A stretch of DNA of 10,829 bases. Origin: DATDSR01 sp038062165. Its GTDB lineage: Bacteria > Patescibacteriota > Minisyncoccia > Phycocordibacterales > DATDSR01. The stretch lies in assembly GCA_038062165.1 (NCBI GenBank), contig JBBTXQ010000046.1, positions 1 to 10,829 on the forward strand, given 5' to 3'. Positions 1 to 5,619 of this stretch are shown in pieces (position 1 is the stretch's first letter; each line of letters opens with the position of its first letter). A program made the position numbers and the translations under genes. The notes beneath the pieces are model-generated. The model did not search any database. It saw only the letters and a list, made by a program, of their open reading frames with translations, and was not told where the DNA came from.

Positions 1-69
1 GCCCAAATCAGACAAGAACAAAACCCACAAAGTAAAAGTCAAATCCAGCCAGAATCAATAAATAATTTG

Positions 70-142
70 TGCCGGGGGGCGGGATCGAACCGCCGACCCT
101 CGCTTCTTCAGAGCGATGCTCTACCAACTGAGCTACCCCGGC
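70..142 (-). tRNA. tRNA-Phe (anticodon GAA)
   Basis: The reverse strand folds into a full cloverleaf. The acceptor stem GCCGGGG pairs perfectly with CCCCGGC, the D-arm is GCTC/GAGC, the anticodon stem is TCGCT/AGCGA with loop CTGAAGA (anticodon GAA), and the T-arm is GGCGG/CCGCC with a TTCGATC loop. The discriminator base is A. The next bases are CAA rather than CCA, so the CCA end must be added by a nucleotidyltransferase. A promoter with good -35 and extended -10 elements lies directly upstream, so the gene is probably transcribed on its own. Confidence 0.97.
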
Positions 143-151
143 ATGCGGGTA

Positions 152-180
152 ATCTTAGCACGACTCCATATGGTTCTCAA
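152..180 (-). promoter_or_regulatory. Promoter of tRNA-Phe
   Basis: On the minus strand TTGAGA (175-180) is followed by a 17-nt spacer and TAAGAT (152-157). The -10 is preceded by TG and one base, giving the extended form TGCTAAGAT. The predicted transcription start is near 145, a few bases before the tRNA 5' end at 142. The -35 matches consensus at 5 of 6 positions and the spacing is ideal. Confidence 0.65.
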
Positions 181-220
181 TTATGTCGGTGAAAAAGCTC
201 CGTTGATCACCAGCTTGATC

Positions 221-460
221 CTAGAAATTACTGATCTTGCCTATCCCCTCTTGAATCTTATTATAACTCTCGAGCAACGTCTTGAGATACGGCTCAAGGA
301 AGTGATATGTTGCCACGGCAATGCCACCAAGAACTACCCAATATAGGATGACGAAGAGGGTATGCCATCTCTGGCGGGCACGCATACTCTTGAGCAAGGC
401 GTGATTCTCCCGTTCAAGTTTAAGTACTTCTTCTATTTTCTCATTCTGATCTACGATCAT
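221..460 (-). CDS. Small coiled-coil and single-pass membrane protein, unknown function
   Basis: A 79-residue protein with no assigned function. Residues 3-29 are charged and helical and could form a short coiled coil. A basic stretch (RARQRW, about 27-32) precedes a hydrophobic segment at about 34-55, and an amphipathic C-terminal helix follows at about 57-75. The layout predicts a cytoplasmic N-terminus, one membrane helix and an outside or membrane-surface tail. Proteins of this size and pattern recur as conserved hypotheticals in CPR genomes; that is recollection, not a search. The ATG at 460 is supported by an extended -10 (TGTTATAAT) only 11 bases upstream, which predicts a leader of about 0-5 nt and explains the absence of a ribosome binding site. 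It reads toward tRNA-Phe, separated by 78 bases that hold that tRNA's promoter. Confidence 0.75.
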   Translation of the reverse strand: MIVDQNEKIEEVLKLERENHALLKSMRARQRWHTLFVILYWVVLGGIAVATYHFLEPYLKTLLESYNKIQEGIGKISNF

Positions 461-467
461 AAGTATG

Positions 468-501
468 TGCTATTATAACACGCGAGGCTGCCGTCGTTCA
501 A
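468..501. promoter_or_regulatory. Bidirectional promoter sharing one symmetric -10 element
   Basis: The 13-mer TGCTATTATAACA (468-480) reads as an extended -10 on both strands: TGCTATTAT on the plus strand (hexamer 471-476) for tRNA-Arg starting at 487, and TGTTATAAT on the minus strand (hexamer 472-477) for the small membrane protein starting at 460. On the minus strand TTGAAC (496-501) stands 18 nt upstream as a -35 and lies inside the tRNA-Arg gene. No good plus-strand -35 is visible; the extended -10 may compensate. The two hexamers overlap by five bases, so RNA polymerase cannot open both at once. Confidence 0.6.
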
Positions 502-558
502 TGGATAGGACGAGAGTTTCCTAAACTCTAAATGGAGGTTCGATTCCTCCCGGTGGCA
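487..558 (+). tRNA. tRNA-Arg (anticodon CCT)
   Basis: Cloverleaf: acceptor GCTGCCG pairs with CGGTGGC using two G-U pairs, the D-arm is GTTC/GGAC, the anticodon stem AGAGT/ACTCT encloses TTCCTAA (anticodon CCT, reading AGG), and the T-arm is GGAGG/CCTCC with TTCGATT. The discriminator is A and no CCA is encoded. Only two bases separate its 3' end from the stop codon of the convergent VIT-like gene, with no terminator between them, so read-through RNA from either side would be antisense to the other gene. Confidence 0.97.
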
Positions 559-560
559 TA

Positions 561-1067
561 TTAACCCACTAATGATTTGATAAACAAGCCAACTAGGTAG
601 GCAATTACAGCGGCCGCTCCCCCCACTATCAAAACTTCGAGACCAGAGGTAACGAAATGCTTCTTGGTGTAGTGACTGCGCAAAGCGCCGATAATGAATA
701 GCCCCACGCCCGTTGCGATAGCGGCAACGATGAGCGCGGTATTGCTCTCAAGAGTAAATAGGAAGGGAATAAGCGGCACGAGTCCAGCAATAACAAACGA
801 AAAGAATGTGTAAGAAGCGGAGCGCCACAAGTGAGCTGGGTCACACTCTATTACATTCCCTTCTTTGGCCTCGCATTCGCTCTTGGTGCCGAGATAGTCA
901 GACACGGCCATAGAGAAACCGTCGGCAAGCAGATTGGCGAAACCAACAATGAGTATCACAGTAGAAGGCAAACTAGCCCCTACTACGCCAGCGATAACAG
1001 CAAAAGTAGTAACCATGCCGTCGTTGGCACCGTAAACTATATCCTTAATGTATCGCTTGAATTGCAT
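561..1067 (-). CDS. VIT1/CCC1-family membrane protein (short form)
   Basis: A 168-residue polytopic protein of the vacuolar iron transporter (VIT1/CCC1) family. Members with known function move Fe(II) or Mn(II) out of the cytoplasm, often by proton exchange. The family signature of the first helix, YGANDGMVTTFAVIAG, is at about residues 12-27, and the second-helix motif GFANLLADGFSMAVSDYL is at about 42-59. About four to five membrane segments are visible. The loop after helix 2 is only about 25 residues (SECEAKEGNVIECD), so the long glutamate-rich metal-binding domain of plant VIT1 is absent; metal specificity is therefore uncertain. I chose ATG at 1067, just before the conserved YIKDIVYG block. 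A GTG at 1121 would add 18 residues and lengthen the overlap with the RNHCP gene from 23 to 77 bases. Neither start has a Shine-Dalgarno sequence. It is probably co-transcribed with the upstream gene. Confidence 0.88.
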   Translation of the reverse strand: MQFKRYIKDIVYGANDGMVTTFAVIAGVVGASLPSTVILIVGFANLLADGFSMAVSDYLGTKSECEAKEGNVIECDPAHLWRSASYTFFSFVIAGLVPLIPFLFTLESNTALIVAAIATGVGLFIIGALRSHYTKKHFVTSGLEVLIVGGAAAVIAYLVGLFIKSLVG

Positions 1068-1326
1068 CCCAATTGTCGTTATCAGCCGCTTTATTTTTCT
1101 TAATTGTACCACATTTAACACACTTATGCATAATGCTCGATCCCGAACTTGAATACAGATATGAGACAGGCTCCATTAGACCATTGCAATTATTCGCCCT
1201 ATCACCCGGTTCATTATCTAAGTGCAAACTCCAAAGGCATCTGGGACAGTGATTAGTATAGCCGTCGCCCTCCACCTCTGCGCCACAATATTCACAAGCA
1301 AAATCTTCTATAACTCTTTTGAACAT
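1045..1326 (-). CDS. RNHCP-domain zinc-ribbon-like protein
   Basis: A 93-residue cytoplasmic protein matching the RNHCP domain family, named for its central motif. Here the motif is TNHCP (residues 24-28, first Arg replaced by Thr), followed by RCLWSLH. Cysteines fall in pairs: C11/C14 (CEYC), C27/C30 (CPRC), a lone C47, and C69/C72 (CVKC), giving probable zinc knuckles. The segments PGDRANNCNGLMEPV and HKCVKCG are also typical of the family. The molecular function of the family is not established; zinc binding and possibly nucleic-acid binding are inference. The ATG at 1326 lies 7 nt beyond the 3' end of tRNA-Gly, so 3' trimming of that tRNA would leave an mRNA with a 7-nt leader. The 3' end overlaps the start of the VIT-like gene by 23 bases. 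Confidence 0.9.
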   Translation of the reverse strand: MFKRVIEDFACEYCGAEVEGDGYTNHCPRCLWSLHLDNEPGDRANNCNGLMEPVSYLYSSSGSSIMHKCVKCGTIKKNKAADNDNWDAIQAIH

Positions 1327-1333
1327 ATATGTA

Positions 1334-1404
1334 TGCGGGTAGCGAGAATCGAACTCGCGTCTAATGCTTGGGAAGCACTCGTTCTGCCACTGAACTATAC
1401 CCGC
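1334..1404 (-). tRNA. tRNA-Gly (anticodon CCC)
   Basis: Cloverleaf: acceptor GCGGGTA pairs with TACCCGC, the D-arm is GTTC/GAAC, the anticodon stem AGTGC/GCATT (one G-U pair) holds loop TTCCCAA (anticodon CCC, reading GGG), and the T-arm is GCGAG/CTCGC with TTCGATT. The discriminator is A and no CCA is encoded. Its first ten bases are also the last codons and stop of the GIY-YIG gene. No strong promoter is seen directly upstream (a weak TATTTA exists), so it is probably cut from a longer transcript. Confidence 0.97.
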
Positions 1405-1664
1405 TTACTTAAATAATCTCTCAACCTTCTCTTTGCGTACCCCCGACCAAACCCGGTCTTTAACTCAAGCTCCCTTCTTCTTGCATCTGTTTCCGACAAG
1501 CATGCTTCATAATATACTAACTTAATACTCTTGAATCGACGAGTAGTTTGAGTTGCCCCGCTTCTGTGTTTACGCACCCTCTCATTGAGATCGGCAGTGT
1601 ACCCAACGTAAAAGCAATTCTTATCAAAATTGTCCGTACACGAGAGTATGTATGTATAGTGCAT
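1395..1664 (-). CDS. GIY-YIG endonuclease-like single-domain protein
   Basis: An 89-residue protein consisting of one GIY-YIG nuclease-type domain, as in the small YhbQ/UPF0213-like group. The first strand reads YTYIL (residues 3-7, in place of GIY) and the second FYVGYT (18-23, with YVG in place of YIG). Arg29 and His33 lie in the following helix, VYYE is at 50-53, and Glu65 in DARRRELELK matches the catalytic metal-binding glutamate. The basic end RGYAKRRLRDYLSKR is typical. A DNA-repair or phosphodiesterase role is family inference only; no substrate can be named. The ATG at 1664 lies 7 nt after a long imperfect hairpin. Unusually, the last three codons and the TAG stop lie inside tRNA-Gly, so cleavage at the tRNA 5' end leaves this mRNA without a stop codon. 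Confidence 0.9.
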   Translation of the reverse strand: MHYTYILSCTDNFDKNCFYVGYTADLNERVRKHRSGATQTTRRFKSIKLVYYEACLSETDARRRELELKTGFGRGYAKRRLRDYLSKRV

Positions 1665-1671
1665 TTGAATT

Positions 1672-1709
1672 TAGCCCACCCTAATGCCCAGAGGGCTTTA
1701 GGCGGGCTA
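1672..1709. repeat. Long imperfect hairpin between ftsB-like and GIY-YIG genes
   Basis: The plus strand pairs TAGCCC (1672-1677) with GGGCTA (1704-1709), then CCTAA with TTAGG, then GCCC with GGGC around an AGA loop, with small bulges between. The outer right arm contains the TAG stop of the ftsB-like gene, and the structure ends 7 nt before the GIY-YIG start codon. There is no run of T after it on either strand, so it is not a classical intrinsic terminator. It may stabilise the 3' end of ftsB mRNA or limit translation of the next gene. Confidence 0.6.
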
Positions 1710-2021
1710 CTCTACTATTATTATCACACCCTCGCCGGGCTTGGCTACTTGGAAATTATTGCGCACCTCCTCCTCCCAACCTCGTTCTGTTTTGAGCTTG
1801 GCCACACTTTCCTTAAGATTCTCTTTGCGAGTAATCTCTTCCTGGTTGCGTTCTCTCACTTGACTAAGGGCCTGTCGCGCTTCTGACCATCTGCTATACA
1901 CCCGCCATGTAGCCCTTCCTGCCATAATCATAAACAAAGAAGTCAAAAAGATGACAGGGATAGAATAGGCTACTCGTCGCCAGCCATGATAGATCTTGCC
2001 TCGTGCTTGATGTGTCTTCAC
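1707..2021 (-). CDS. FtsB/DivIC-family cell division protein (septum formation initiator)
   Basis: A small bitopic protein of the FtsB/DivIC type, part of the FtsQLB complex that activates septal peptidoglycan synthesis. With the start chosen here it has 104 residues: a basic cytoplasmic tail (1-16, ending WRR), one membrane helix (about 17-34), a charged coiled coil (about 45-80), and a conserved extracytoplasmic end, EEEVRNNFQVAKPGEGVIII, matching the family's RxxFxxxxPGE block. I chose GTG at 2021 because TATAAT (2028-2033) stands 6 nt upstream and would give a leaderless mRNA. Reading on to a TTG at 2066 gives 119 residues but puts that -10 inside the gene, and no Shine-Dalgarno supports it. 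The gene is divergent from a 36-aa membrane protein. Its stop codon lies in a long hairpin. Confidence 0.85.
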   Translation of the reverse strand: MKTHQARGKIYHGWRRVAYSIPVIFLTSLFMIMAGRATWRVYSRWSEARQALSQVRERNQEEITRKENLKESVAKLKTERGWEEEVRNNFQVAKPGEGVIIIVE

Positions 2022-2036
2022 TATTTTATTATACTC
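2007..2036. promoter_or_regulatory. Divergent overlapping promoters, ftsB-like gene and small membrane protein
   Basis: Minus strand: TATAAT at 2028-2033, 6 nt before the GTG at 2021; no clear -35. Plus strand: TTGATG (2007-2012), an 18-nt spacer and TATACT (2031-2036), 6 nt before the ATG at 2043. The two -10 boxes share bases 2031-2033. Both would start transcription at or within a few bases of the start codon, giving leaderless messages. Only one of the two can be occupied at a time. Confidence 0.5.
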
Positions 2037-2042
2037 ACTATA

Positions 2043-2153
2043 ATGCTTTTCGAAAAGAAAAATCAAAAAAGACTAAAGGCCTTCTGGGCCATCATGGCCA
2101 TTATTCTAGTAATCGGAATGGTCGTACTATATATACCCTCCCTACTGAGTTAG
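2043..2153 (+). CDS. 36-aa small membrane protein, unknown function
   Basis: A 36-residue reading frame running from ATG 2043 to TAG 2151. It begins MLFEKKNQKRLKAFW, a strongly basic head (six Lys/Arg against one Glu in the first 12 residues), followed by a hydrophobic stretch of about 18 residues (AIMAIILVIGMVVLY, then IPSLLS). This positive-inside arrangement predicts one membrane helix with a very short outer tail. It occupies nearly all the space between ftsB and lepA and overlaps the lepA stop codon by four bases on the opposite strand. A -35/-10 pair with 18-nt spacing ends 6 nt before the ATG. No function is known to me. The basic-head/one-helix/Pro pattern resembles short hypothetical proteins I associate with CPR genomes, but that is recollection. 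Confidence 0.6.
   Translation: MLFEKKNQKRLKAFWAIMAIILVIGMVVLYIPSLLS
2062..2099 (-). terminator. Weak candidate terminator downstream of lepA
   Basis: On the minus strand past the lepA stop, GGCCATGATGGCC (2087-2099) can self-pair, or GGCC-CAGAA-GGCC can form a 4-bp stem. Either is followed by TTTAGTCTTTTTTG, a T-rich run. The stems are short and the region also codes the small membrane protein on the other strand, so base composition may be constrained by that gene. This is the only terminator-like structure between lepA and ftsB. Confidence 0.3.
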
Positions 2154-3937
2154 CTTTTGGTCATTTTCAAGTACACTTCATGCGGGATCTGGACAGTGCC
2201 GCGGGCTTGCATTTTTTTCTTGCCTTTTTTCTGCTTTTCTCGCAATTTCATTTTTCGAGTTATGTCACCGCCATATAAATAATCTGTCACGTCTTTACGC
2301 AAGGCCGATTTGCGTCTGGCCGCTATAATTCTGCCTAGTGCTTTGGCCTGAATTTTAACCTCAATCATTTGCTTGGGTATAAACTCTTCAAGCTTGTCTA
2401 CTGCTGAATTGGCTTCGGTTTCTATCCTACGACGCGATACTACGCGCGAGAATGCCGCGATTCGCTCGTCGTTGACTAACATATCTAGCCGCGCAATTTC
2501 AGCCGGACGTAATTCGATTAGTTTGTATGAGAGAGAGCCGTAACCACTGGTGAGACTCTTGAGCTCGTCGAAGAAGCCGCGCATGAGTTCGCGCAGGGGC
2601 ATCTCGGCCTCTATACTCACTCTCTCGCCAGACCAGTTCTCTACGTTGGTTTGCATAACTTCGTGTTCGTGGAAGAGCACCTGAAGCGCGCCTGCATGGG
2701 TTGTGGGTGTGATAATGCGTACGCTCACCCACGGCTCGTATACATATTTATAACTTCCTTCGTCTGGGAAATGGGTGGCTGAATAAACTTTTTTTCTCAC
2801 TCCTTTCAAGTCTTCTATTTCATATGTGATGGTGGGTGAGGCAACAATCAAAGATAAATTAAATTCACGCTTCAATCTTTCGGTAATAATCTCCATGTGA
2901 AGCATGCCCAAGAATCCGCACCTGAATCCTCTTCCCAGTGTTCCCGAACTCTCTTCTTCGAATGACAGTGAGGAATCAGAAAGTGACAGACGCTCGAGGG
3001 CCTGACGCAAGAGTACGAAGTCGCCCTGATCTTCTGGGTAGACACTTGCCCACACAACCGGGTCTGGCTTACCAAATCCGGGCAAGCTAACGGCGGGCGA
3101 CTTGACACTTGTGACCGTATCGCCAATACGCGCCACCCCAGGCTCTTTAAGCCCTGTGACTACGTAACCGATTTCGCCTGATTCTAGTTTGCCAGTGATA
3201 AGCTCGTCTGGTTTGAAAACGCCCACTTCTATTGCTCCGAATTCTTTGCCAGATGAGACAAACTTCAATTTATCTAATCTTTCTATTTGTCCGTCAAAAA
3301 TACGCAAAAACAAAATAATTCCCCTATGCGTATCATAGGCAAAATCAAAAATTAAAGCCTGCAGATTTCCGGTTACCGGGTAACCGGAAATCTTAGCTGG
3401 TGATTTGGGTGAAGGAATCTGTTCTACTATCGCGGCTAATAATTCTTTCACCCCTTCACCAGTCTTACCGGAGACAGAAAGAATCTCTTCTTTTTTGCAA
3501 TTAAGTAGATTAACTATTTCGTCTTTTACAGATTCTGGGTCGGCATGTGGCAGATCTATTTTGTTTATCACGGGGATTATGACAAGATTTTGCGCCCGGG
3601 CAAGTTCTAGGACGGACAAGGTTTGTGCCTGAACACCCTGCGAGGCGTCTATTAGCAGGATAGCACCCTCAACTGCAGTGAGGGCGCGCGAAACCTCGTA
3701 TGAGAAATCGATGTGCCCGGGAGTATCTATCAAATTCAAAATAAAGTTTTGCCATTCCATTCGGACTGGTTGCATCTTGATAGTGATACCACGCTCGCGC
3801 TCGAGATCCATTCTATCCAAGACTTGATCGCGCATTTTGCGCTTCTCGATAGTGCCGGTAAGTTCCAACATTCTATCGGCAAGTGTGGACTTGCCGTGAT
3901 CAATGTGGGCGATGATAGAAAAGTTACGTATATTCAT
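2150..3937 (-). CDS. lepA: Elongation factor 4 (LepA), ribosome-associated GTPase
   Basis: A 595-residue translational GTPase of normal LepA/EF4 length. It acts on the bacterial ribosome; proposed roles are back-translocation, initiation or 30S assembly. All G-box motifs are intact: G1 AHIDHGKST (10-18), G2 RGITI (49-53), G3 DTPGH (71-75), G4 NKID (125-128) and G5 SGKTG (156-160). Domain II follows (about 190-290). The EF-G-like domains III and V are recognisable by GRGFRCGFLGMLHMEII and PITYE-like text (ASPTITYEIEDL). The LepA-specific C-terminal domain is complete, with the YGGDITRKMKLREKQKKGKKKM block near the end. Its ATG overlaps the murJ stop as ATGA, so translation is probably coupled. 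Pairing lepA with murJ rather than with lepB is unlike the enterobacterial arrangement. The gene ends in convergent overlap with the small membrane protein. Confidence 0.98.
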   Translation of the reverse strand: MNIRNFSIIAHIDHGKSTLADRMLELTGTIEKRKMRDQVLDRMDLERERGITIKMQPVRMEWQNFILNLIDTPGHIDFSYEVSRALTAVEGAILLIDASQGVQAQTLSVLELARAQNLVIIPVINKIDLPHADPESVKDEIVNLLNCKKEEILSVSGKTGEGVKELLAAIVEQIPSPKSPAKISGYPVTGNLQALIFDFAYDTHRGIILFLRIFDGQIERLDKLKFVSSGKEFGAIEVGVFKPDELITGKLESGEIGYVVTGLKEPGVARIGDTVTSVKSPAVSLPGFGKPDPVVWASVYPEDQGDFVLLRQALERLSLSDSSLSFEEESSGTLGRGFRCGFLGMLHMEIITERLKREFNLSLIVASPTITYEIEDLKGVRKKVYSATHFPDEGSYKYVYEPWVSVRIITPTTHAGALQVLFHEHEVMQTNVENWSGERVSIEAEMPLRELMRGFFDELKSLTSGYGSLSYKLIELRPAEIARLDMLVNDERIAAFSRVVSRRRIETEANSAVDKLEEFIPKQMIEVKIQAKALGRIIAARRKSALRKDVTDYLYGGDITRKMKLREKQKKGKKKMQARGTVQIPHEVYLKMTKS

Positions 3938-5613
3938 CTTGCTTCTTCAGGGCCTGGGATCACTGGTTGCGCTTTCCAGAACTTTCTTTTGAGAGAAACT
4001 GCTAACTCTTCTATTTCTTCATTCTTTAGAATTCTTAAGAGTAAAATTCCAGCAATAATACCGATAATGCCAGAGAGCAGACCCTGCATGAATATTCCAG
4101 GCAGAGTCTCTAGATTAAACAAATTATCAAAGATAGCAAGGCACTCATAAGACACAAACCCCATTAGGACTGACGAGTAAAATGTATGTCGAAAGGTGCG
4201 AAAAAAACTACTTACTTCCTTGGGATAATTCTTCACAAAAAGCAAACAATAGACTAGAGCGTTGCCGATTGCTCCAATCGAAAAGGCAAGTGGCAACATA
4301 AGCACCTCGGTACCAGAGAGACCTTCTACTCGAAAAAGAGTTTCAAAAAAATATCTAAACATCTGACTTTCGTTGAAAACAAATTTCAAGCAAAAGGCAA
4401 AAATAATAATTGCTATGCCGAAAAACACGTTAACGAGAAGTGGGACTCGAGTATTACCAGAGGCGTAGTATCCCCTGACGAAAAGGAAGGAGAGTCCTTG
4501 GGCAAGAGCCGAGAGGGCGAAAATCGCAAGTGAGGCGGCCACCAAACGAGTACTAGTCCAATCAAAGGCACCCGTGCCCAGGATAGTTCTGACGATCTGA
4601 GCCCGGAGAACAATGAAAAGGGCCGTGACCGGTAGTGACCAAAAAATTATGTTTCGCGCGGCCAGACCAATCTGGGCGGCAAAAGCAGTACGTTCCCCAC
4701 TTATAAATAATCTGGATAGTGTAGGGAAGGCCGACATTGAATAAGAGACGCCAATAACCGCAAGTGGAACAGATTGCAGATTTAAAGCAAGATTAAATAC
4801 AGTTATAGACCCTATGGCAAAAAAAGAAGCCATAGAGGTAATCATAATTAAAACGAGTTGGTTAACCCCGAGTGTAATAGTGCGTGGGATTGAAACAAGG
4901 AAAACTTCTCTCACTCTCGACCAAGCGATCCTGCGAATTAATTTAGGGAAAAATCCAACATTTATGACCACTGGCAATTGTATAACAAGATGGAAAAGTG
5001 CTCCCAGTACAACACCCCAAACAAGTCCCTTTAAACCAAAGATTGGATAAAGCAATAGTGCACCAAGAATTATCCCGAGATTATAGAATATAGGGCAAAG
5101 GGCTGAAACCAAGAAATGTCTAAATGTATGCACGATACTCGATACATATCCAGACAAGCCTAGAAAAAGAGTGGCAAGTAGTAAAATACGCGAAAGTTCT
5201 ATCATCTCCCCTCTCGCAAACAGGCTAAATCCTGGAGTAACCAGTGGAGCGATATAGGGCATAAATAAAAAAGCCAAAAGACTCAAGATAGTGATCAGGC
5301 TAAAGAAAACAGTGAAAATAGAATCTAGAAATTCGTGAGCCCTGTGCGCGTCTCTCTCTATCTCCCGAGTGAAATATGGAATTAAAACTGAAACAGAAAC
5401 TAAAGAGGCAACGGTAGTGAAAAGTAAATCTGGGATCTTAAATGCGGCATAATAAGTATCGAGGGCAGTGCCTGCTCCAAAGATGTGGGCAAATATTCTA
5501 TCTCGTAGGAGTGCTAGAATTTGGGAAGCTATAGCAGAGATAGCAAGCACAAGGGCCGCGTCGTGCAAATTCTCTAACGGCATTTGAAAAATTCTTTTTA
5601 AGCGCTCGACCAC
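3934..5613 (-). CDS. murJ: Lipid II flippase MurJ (MviN family)
   Basis: A 559-residue polytopic protein with about 14 hydrophobic segments, of the MurJ/MviN branch of the MOP superfamily. MurJ flips undecaprenyl-linked peptidoglycan precursor across the inner membrane. The opening matches the family: AALVLAISAIASQILALLRDRIFAHIFG, then TALDTYYAAFKIPDLL (about 49-64). Of the cavity residues needed in E. coli MurJ, Arg24 is present (R37) and Asp39 is present (D52), but the Arg18 position appears to be Gln31, and the LLRR segment carrying Arg52 is LLFT (63-66). So the usual positive cavity is reduced, as judged by eye alignment. The start is GTG at 5613, 6 nt after the upstream stop; ATG at 5583 would remove ten residues. 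No Shine-Dalgarno is seen. The stop overlaps the lepA ATG. Confidence 0.93.
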   Translation of the reverse strand: MVERLKRIFQMPLENLHDAALVLAISAIASQILALLRDRIFAHIFGAGTALDTYYAAFKIPDLLFTTVASLVSVSVLIPYFTREIERDAHRAHEFLDSIFTVFFSLITILSLLAFLFMPYIAPLVTPGFSLFARGEMIELSRILLLATLFLGLSGYVSSIVHTFRHFLVSALCPIFYNLGIILGALLLYPIFGLKGLVWGVVLGALFHLVIQLPVVINVGFFPKLIRRIAWSRVREVFLVSIPRTITLGVNQLVLIMITSMASFFAIGSITVFNLALNLQSVPLAVIGVSYSMSAFPTLSRLFISGERTAFAAQIGLAARNIIFWSLPVTALFIVLRAQIVRTILGTGAFDWTSTRLVAASLAIFALSALAQGLSFLFVRGYYASGNTRVPLLVNVFFGIAIIIFAFCLKFVFNESQMFRYFFETLFRVEGLSGTEVLMLPLAFSIGAIGNALVYCLLFVKNYPKEVSSFFRTFRHTFYSSVLMGFVSYECLAIFDNLFNLETLPGIFMQGLLSGIIGIIAGILLLRILKNEEIEELAVSLKRKFWKAQPVIPGPEEAR

Positions 5614-5619
5614 AAATAA

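Noticed and set aside
1..69. Possible gene start downstream of tRNA-Phe
   Set aside because: All minus-strand frames close quickly or run off the window without a supported start; nothing can be called.
1548..1886. 112-codon plus-strand open frame across the GIY-YIG and ftsB-like genes
   Set aside because: It covers two minus-strand genes and a hairpin, and its translation is a low-quality mix without domains.
3713..4150. 145-codon plus-strand open frame opposite lepA and murJ
   Set aside because: It lies fully antisense to two well-recognised genes, and its translation has no recognisable domain; it is a shadow of their codon use.
5572..5579. TCTAACGG near the murJ start, matching part of the 13-bp inverted repeat arm
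   Set aside because: Only eight bases match, it codes for conserved-looking protein, and such a match is expected by chance in about 10 kb.
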